Assembly (NCBI GenBank): GCA_947475545.1 | Contig: CANJLL010000005.1 | Location: 1 to 64,000, forward strand | Length of the DNA: 64,000 bases | Direction: 5' to 3' | From: Chloroflexota bacterium | GTDB taxonomy: Bacteria > Chloroflexota > Limnocylindria > Limnocylindrales > CSP1-4 | Shown here: positions 60,369 through 64,000 of the stretch, piece after piece | Layout: each line of letters opens with the position of its first letter | Numbering within the stretch: position 1 is the first letter of the stretch | Made by a program: the position numbers and the translations under genes | Notes under the pieces: generated by a model | The model's input: the letters and a program-made list of their open reading frames with translations, nothing else | Database searches by the model: none | What the model was told of the DNA's origin: nothing

Positions 60369-60374
60369 ATCGTA
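60369..60374 (-). promoter_or_regulatory. -10 box of the nucleoside hydrolase gene
   Basis: TACGAT on the minus strand lies 6 nt before the GTG at 60362, the expected distance for a transcript starting at the start codon. Confidence 0.5.
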
Positions 60375-60414
60375 CGCGGCCCAGCCGAGCCGGGCCCGGC
60401 CGCGTAGCGCTCGG

Positions 60415-60475
60415 GTCTTCGGAGCCCGTGCCGGCCTGTCACTTCGCGCCGGCCGTCTTCGGAGCCCGTGCCGGC
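60415..60475 (+). repeat. 21-bp direct repeat
   Basis: The same 21 bases occur at 60415-60435 and 60455-60475, 40 bp apart, in an intergenic region next to the palindromic repeats. Confidence 0.7.
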
Positions 60476-60500
60476 TCGCCCGGCCTCGGTGCGCTGTTTT

Positions 60501-60533
60501 CGCCGGATTCCCATGGGGATGGCGTTGGGTGAC
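60501..60533 (-). repeat. REP-like palindromic repeat, copy 3
   Basis: Plus-strand CGCCGGATTCCCATGG and GGCGTTGGGTGAC are the reverse of copies 5 and 6; direct neighbour of copy 4. Confidence 0.7.
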
Positions 60534-60538
60534 GGACC

Positions 60539-60572
60539 GTCGCCAAATTCCCATGGTGATGGCAGATGGCGA
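60539..60572 (-). repeat. REP-like palindromic repeat, copy 4
   Basis: GTCGCCAAATTCCCATGG with GGCAGATGGCGA forms a head-to-tail pair with copy 3, only 5 nt apart. Confidence 0.65.
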
Positions 60573-60634
60573 GAACAATGGACGGCCGCGTGCTCACCCG
60601 AGCGTGATCCGCCCCGCCGCCAGCCCGCGGTCAA

Positions 60635-60666
60635 CGCCCAATGCCATGGGGTGGGAATCTGGTGAG
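60635..60666 (+). repeat. REP-like palindromic repeat, copy 5
   Basis: CGCCCAATGCCATGGGG and TGGGAATCTGGTGAG, opposite in orientation to copies 3 and 4. Confidence 0.7.
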
Positions 60667-60746
60667 ATCCCTCCGGGACGGGTCGCCGCGCCCCGCCGTC
60701 CAGCCGCGCCGTCCAGCCTCGGCGCGCCGCACCGCGTCGGCTTCCC

Positions 60747-60752
60747 TACACT
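60747..60752 (+). promoter_or_regulatory. -10 box of purK
   Basis: TACACT lies 7 nt before the ATG at 60760, suggesting a leaderless purK-purE transcript. Confidence 0.55.
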
Positions 60753-60759
60753 CACCCCG

Positions 60760-62145
60760 ATGACGAACCAGCGCCACGTTCCTCGCCGGTGGGTCCGGCC
60801 GGATGCGATCGAGGAGGCCCTCCGCCCGTCGGGTCAGTCGAGGGCCGGCCCGGCCGAAGGGTCGACGCCAGGGTCGGCCTCGGGCGCCCACGCCCCCGCC
60901 TCGGCCTCGACCCCTGCCGCCGCGGCTTCGAACGCGAACGCCGCCTCGTCGGCCGCCTTGTTGGCTACACCGTCGACCGTCCCTGCCCCCATCCTCCCGC
61001 CCGCCACCATCGGCATCCTGGGCGGCGGCCAGCTGGGCCGGATGCTGGGCCTCGCGGCGCGCGAGCTTGGCTATGGCGTAGTGGTGCTGGACCCCGACGC
61101 CCACTGCCCCGCCGCCGCCATTGCCGACCGCGTGGAGGTGGGCGGCTACGACGACGTGACCGCCGCCACCCGCCTGGCCCGCTCCGCCGATGTCGTGACG
61201 TACGAGCTGGAGCACGTCGCGCTGGCGGTGGTGGACGCCGTGGCCGCGGTCGGCCGCCCAGTCCGGCCCGGACGTCTCGCGCTCAAGGTCACCCAGGATC
61301 GGCTGGAGGAGCGCGCGTTCCTGGAGGGGATCGGGGTGCCGGTGGCGCCCCACCGGATCGTGACCGACCAGGCCAGCCTCGCCACGGCGGCCTACCAGTT
61401 GGACCTGCCGCTCCGGCTGAAGGCGGCCACGGGCGGGTACGACGGGCGGAGCCAGGTGCGCATCGCGGCCGTCGGGGAGCTGGGTAACGCGATCGACCTC
61501 CTGGGCCGCCCCGCCGGGGAGCGGCTCCTGCTGGAGAAGGAGCTCCCGTTCGAGTGCGAGCTGTCGGTGGTGGTGGCGCGCGCGGGCGATGGCACCGTGG
61601 CGGCGTTCCCCGTGGGCCGCAACCTGCACGATCGCGGGATCCTGGCCGAAAGCGTCGCGCCGGCGCCCATTCGCGACGGCGTGGCCGCGCGGGCGCAGGA
61701 CCTGGCGATCCGCATCGCCGAGGCGCTGGGCGTGGTGGGCGTGATGACCGTCGAGCTGTTCCTGCTGCCGGACGGCTCGCTGGTGGTCAACGAGCTGGCG
61801 CCGCGGGTGCACAACAGCGGCCACTGGACCATCGAGGCCGCCGTCACGTCGCAGTTCGAGCAGCACATCCGCGCGATCTGTGGACTGCCGTTGGGGAGCG
61901 CGGAGCTGCGGGGCGCGGCGGCGACGGTGAACCTGCTGGGCACGGGACGGCGGCGCGCGGCGCGGCTGGCAGGGATCCCGGCGGCGTTGGCCACGCCCGA
62001 CGTCCACCTGCACGTCTACGATAAGCGCGAGGTCTTTGACCGCCGGAAGATGGGCCACGTGACTGCGTTGGGCCGGACGGTGGAGGAGGCGCTCTCGCGG
62101 GCACGGGCGGGCCGGGCCGCGCTCACCTGGACGGGGGACGACTGA
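60760..62145 (+). CDS. purK: N5-carboxyaminoimidazole ribonucleotide synthase PurK
   Basis: This 461-residue ATP-grasp enzyme carboxylates AIR to N5-CAIR in purine synthesis. Motifs: [72 protein letters not shown] and [14 protein letters not shown]. The first 78 residues are an Ala/Ser/Pro-rich extension not found in PurK of other bacteria and probably disordered. The stop and the purE start overlap (TGATG). ATG chosen from TACACT 7 nt upstream. Confidence 0.93.
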   Translation: MTNQRHVPRRWVRPDAIEEALRPSGQSRAGPAEGSTPGSASGAHAPASASTPAAAASNANAASSAALLATPSTVPAPILPPATIGILGGGQLGRMLGLAARELGYGVVVLDPDAHCPAAAIADRVEVGGYDDVTAATRLARSADVVTYELEHVALAVVDAVAAVGRPVRPGRLALKVTQDRLEERAFLEGIGVPVAPHRIVTDQASLATAAYQLDLPLRLKAATGGYDGRSQVRIAAVGELGNAIDLLGRPAGERLLLEKELPFECELSVVVARAGDGTVAAFPVGRNLHDRGILAESVAPAPIRDGVAARAQDLAIRIAEALGVVGVMTVELFLLPDGSLVVNELAPRVHNSGHWTIEAAVTSQFEQHIRAICGLPLGSAELRGAAATVNLLGTGRRRAARLAGIPAALATPDVHLHVYDKREVFDRRKMGHVTALGRTVEEALSRARAGRAALTWTGDD

Positions 62146-62744
62146 TGGCGGGGTCGAACGAGGGGGGCGCTGGGGCCTCGAAGCCGGAGCGCGCGGGCGA
62201 GGGATCCCCCGGGTCGAAGCCGGCGGGCATGCAGCCCGAGGCCGGACCGAAGGTCCGGCCCGTCGTCGGCGTCGTCGGTGGCAGCCGGTCGGACTTCCCG
62301 GTGCTGGAGAAGGCCATCGCCCTGCTGGATTCGTTCGGCGTGCCCTGCGAGCTGCGGGTGGTCTCCGCCCACCGCACGCCCGACCACCTCGCCCGCTACG
62401 CAGAGACGGCGCCCGGGCGCGGGATCAGGGTCATCGTGGCGGGTGCCGGCGGTGCCGCGCACCTGCCCGGGATGCTGGCTGCCAAGACGATCCTCCCCGT
62501 CATCGGCGTGCCCATCCCCACGCAACACCTTGGCGGGCTGGACTCGCTGCTCTCCATCGTCCAGATGCCGCGCGGGATCCCGGTGGCCACGGTGGCGATC
62601 GGGAACGCGGATAACGCCGCCCTGCTGGCGATCGCGATCCTCGCGCTCTCCGACACAGGCCTCGCCGCGCGTCTGGCTGACTATCGGGCCGCGCTGACGG
62701 CCTCGGTCATGGCCGATGAATCCAACGCGGAGCCGCTCGACTAG
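62145..62744 (+). CDS. purE: N5-CAIR mutase PurE (class I)
   Basis: The 199-residue enzyme moves the carboxyl group of N5-CAIR to C4 of the imidazole ring. It has [20 protein letters not shown], the active-site [16 protein letters not shown] and [17 protein letters not shown], followed by [18 protein letters not shown], all typical for class I PurE. A Gly/Ser/Pro-rich N-terminal extension of about 38 residues parallels that of PurK. Overlaps purK by one base. Confidence 0.94.
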   Translation: MAGSNEGGAGASKPERAGEGSPGSKPAGMQPEAGPKVRPVVGVVGGSRSDFPVLEKAIALLDSFGVPCELRVVSAHRTPDHLARYAETAPGRGIRVIVAGAGGAAHLPGMLAAKTILPVIGVPIPTQHLGGLDSLLSIVQMPRGIPVATVAIGNADNAALLAIAILALSDTGLAARLADYRAALTASVMADESNAEPLD

Positions 62745-62752
62745 GTCAGTGG

Positions 62753-62796
62753 GCCCATCGCGGCTCGGAACAGCGCCCATCGCGGCTCGGAACAGC
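62753..62796 (+). repeat. Perfect 22-bp tandem duplication
   Basis: Two identical 22-base units (62753-62774 and 62775-62796) abut each other 8 nt after the purE stop. The unit includes CTCGGAACAGC. Confidence 0.85.
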
Positions 62797-62912
62797 GCCC
62801 TGCCCAACTCCGTTCTCACCAGATGACCGCCAGGATGTCATTGGACGAGACCTCGGCGATGCTGGCCCCGGAATCCTAACCAGATGACCACGTGCCGGTC
62901 CGCTGGCAACAA

Positions 62913-62942
62913 ATCGGGCCGGATCGGGCCGGATCGGGCGGG
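62913..62942 (+). repeat. 10-bp tandem repeat, three units
   Basis: ATCGGGCCGG occurs at 62913-62922 and 62923-62932, followed by the variant ATCGGGCGGG, directly before the palindromic repeat copy 6. Confidence 0.75.
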
Positions 62943-62957
62943 TTCGCGGCCCGGATC

Positions 62958-62992
62958 GTCGCCCAATGCCATCGGGGTGGGAATCCGGCGAG
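62958..62992 (+). repeat. REP-like palindromic repeat, copy 6
   Basis: GTCGCCCAATGCCATC, then TGGGAATCCGGCGAG: the best-preserved copy, with near-complementary ends that can fold. Confidence 0.7.
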
Positions 62993-63076
62993 TCCCGGGT
63001 CTCGGGGGCGAATCGCCAGCCAGGTCAGCCGCGGGGCCGGACGCGAAGCCGCTCGGGCAGGATCATCCCCAAACGC

Positions 63077-63113
63077 AAAGCGGCGGGCGCCGCCCGAAGG
63101 CAACGCCCGCCGC
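63077..63113 (-). terminator. Intrinsic terminator of the htrA-like gene
   Basis: On the minus strand a 10-bp stem (63113-63104 with 63089-63080) is followed by TTTGCGTTT, 13 nt after the protease stop. Confidence 0.75.
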
Positions 63114-63126
63114 GTGGAAAGAGAGG

Positions 63127-64000
63127 TTACGCGTCGCCGGGGGTTCGACCGTCGGCTGCCGTGTCGTTCGAAGCCTCGTCGTTCGCGGCCGGGGCGCCGA
63201 CCGCGACCGTCAGGTCATCGGCACCGCGGACCAGCTGGACCTCGTAGGCTCCGGGAGCGCCCGCGGCGATCGCTTCGACCAGCGCGTCCGCATCGGCCAC
63301 GGTGCGACCCGCCACGGAGACGATCAGGTCGCCCTGCTGGATGCCGGCGAGGTCGGCCGGTGAGCCCTCCTCGACCCCGCGGACCAGGAGGCCCTCGCGG
63401 TCAGGGAGACCCACCGAGCGGCGGAGTCGACGGGCGACGTGGGACGGCGCGATGGCCACCCCCAGTCGCGCCCGCTCGGCGGATTCGCCGCGGCCCAGGG
63501 ACTCCACCCGTGCCTTGAGCGCCGCGTCGGCGGGCCGGGCCAGGTAGAACCCCTCGCCGAGGCGGTTCGTGTTGATGGCGAGGAGCCGCCCCTCCGCGTC
63601 GAGCAGCGCCCCGCCGGATGAGCCCGGCGCCAGGGGAGCTGTGTGCTCCACGCTGCCGTCGATCCGGCGACCACCGGGGCCGCGGAAGGCCCGCGCCACC
63701 GCGGAGATGGTGCCGAAGGTGACGCGCGTGCCCCCGGACGGCGAGGCCGCCGCGCCGAAGACCACGCTGCCGGGCTGCAGCTGATCGGCTGCGCCCCAGG
63801 CGAGCGGTGTGGCGGACGCGGTGTCCGCCTTGATGACCGCGAGGTCACCGTCCACGTCGATGCCGACGACGCTCCCGACGACGCGCCGGCCGTCCGCGAA
63901 GCTGATCATGGCCTCGGGACCGCGGACGTTGTGGGCATTGGTGAGGACGAGGCCGGCGGCGATGACGACGCCGGAGCCGCGCTGGCGGCGGCCGATCCCC
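63127..64000 (-). CDS. HtrA/DegP-type serine protease with PDZ domain (5' end beyond window)
   Basis: The gene enters from the right edge; 291 codons of its 3' part are visible. The trypsin-like domain has the catalytic His in LTNAHNVRG, Asp in GDLAVIKAD and Ser in APGSSGGALLDAEG. A PDZ domain follows (about the last 110 residues, EGSPADLAGIQQGDLIVSVAG). HtrA proteases degrade or refold damaged proteins, usually outside the cytoplasm; the anchor or signal would be in the missing N-terminus. A Met codon at 63909 lies after the catalytic His and is not the start. A terminator follows. Confidence 0.9.
   Translation of the reverse strand, partial: GIGRRQRGSGVVIAAGLVLTNAHNVRGPEAMISFADGRRVVGSVVGIDVDGDLAVIKADTASATPLAWGAADQLQPGSVVFGAAASPSGGTRVTFGTISAVARAFRGPGGRRIDGSVEHTAPLAPGSSGGALLDAEGRLLAINTNRLGEGFYLARPADAALKARVESLGRGESAERARLGVAIAPSHVARRLRRSVGLPDREGLLVRGVEEGSPADLAGIQQGDLIVSVAGRTVADADALVEAIAAGAPGAYEVQLVRGADDLTVAVGAPAANDEASNDTAADGRTPGDA

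Larger units (their letters stand above)
60375..60759. other. Intergenic region rich in repeats
   Basis: No gene is supported. It holds three copies of the palindromic repeat family (60501-60533, 60539-60572, 60635-60666) and a 21-bp direct repeat (60415-60435 and 60455-60475). The purK -10 box TACACT lies at the right end. Confidence 0.5.
62745..63076. other. Intergenic region with tandem repeats
   Basis: These 330 bases contain no supported gene. They hold a 22-bp tandem duplication, a 10-bp triplet repeat and one palindromic repeat copy, all listed separately. Confidence 0.5.

Noticed and set aside
60415-60666. CRISPR array
   Set aside because: The repeats are palindromic REP-like or direct pairs with unequal spacing, no regular spacers and no cas genes.

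Overview
The window is a contiguous, very GC-rich (roughly 70 %) bacterial chromosome segment with about 65 protein genes, one tRNA gene and no rRNA, prophage, insertion sequence or CRISPR array. Small intergenic gaps, many GTG/TTG starts, many 4-nt stop/start overlaps, -10-type boxes only 6-9 nt before start codons, SUF-type Fe-S assembly, a mycothiol-type PIG-L deacetylase and a mycobacterial-style CysO/CysM/Mec cluster point to a high-GC Chloroflexota (for example a Limnocylindria-like soil lineage) or, less likely, a deep actinobacterium. This assignment is inference from gene style and was not tested by phylogeny.

Layout. 1-10.6 kb: copper-exporting ATPase, two cyclophilins, a HisA-like protein, a DUF885 peptidase, threonine aldolase, tRNA-Asp, a CapA-like phosphatase and a PIG-L deacetylase. 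10.6-15.9 kb: a PLDc_N/ABC/ABC operon bracketed by three paralogues of an unrecognised family, then a FabI/FabL-like reductase. 15.9-25.8 kb: two membrane flavin/heme redox modules, each with a ferric-reductase-like membrane protein and an ApbE flavin transferase, enclosing a zinc uptake operon (zur-znuA-znuC-znuB) with its own operator. 25.9-31.1 kb: disulfide-forming pair (DsbA-like, VKOR), a membrane protein, a copper nitrite reductase with a fused cupredoxin and an Rrf2 regulator. 31.2-46.0 kb: a CrtC/AttH-like lipoprotein with an MMPL transporter, an MFS permease, a SirB1 protein, the folate genes pabB and pabC on either side of a Fic gene, a second DUF885-like protein and small unknowns. 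46.3-54.9 kb: SufT-like protein, cobalamin adenosyltransferase, Bax-inhibitor protein, then sufR-like/sufC/sufS/sufU followed by rhodanese-MoeB, CysO, CysM and Mec. 55.0-60.4 kb: a full ECF transporter (S, T, A, A') and a nucleoside hydrolase. 60.7-64.0 kb: purK-purE and the 3' part of an HtrA protease.

How the genes work together. Sulfur metabolism is the strongest theme: SufS/SufU mobilise sulfur for Fe-S clusters under a cluster-sensing repressor, while the adjacent genes form a protein-thiocarboxylate cysteine pathway in which the sulfur carrier appears to need trimming by its neighbour protease. Extracytoplasmic redox is the second theme: heme membrane proteins, an FMN-binding protein, two ApbE enzymes, a VKOR/DsbA pair and a copper nitrite reductase. 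Metal homeostasis (Cu export, Zn uptake) fits this copper- and zinc-dependent inventory.

The observations most worth a second look are a family of short palindromic intergenic repeats, the repeated leaderless-promoter layout, the Zur operator lying on the -10 box of zur, a cysO ending in Gly-Gly-Ala-Ala, a suf operon without sufB/sufD and with a probable CTG start, an operon of three single-span coiled-coil proteins between a heme protein and a divergent ApbE, and the three linked paralogues of unknown function.
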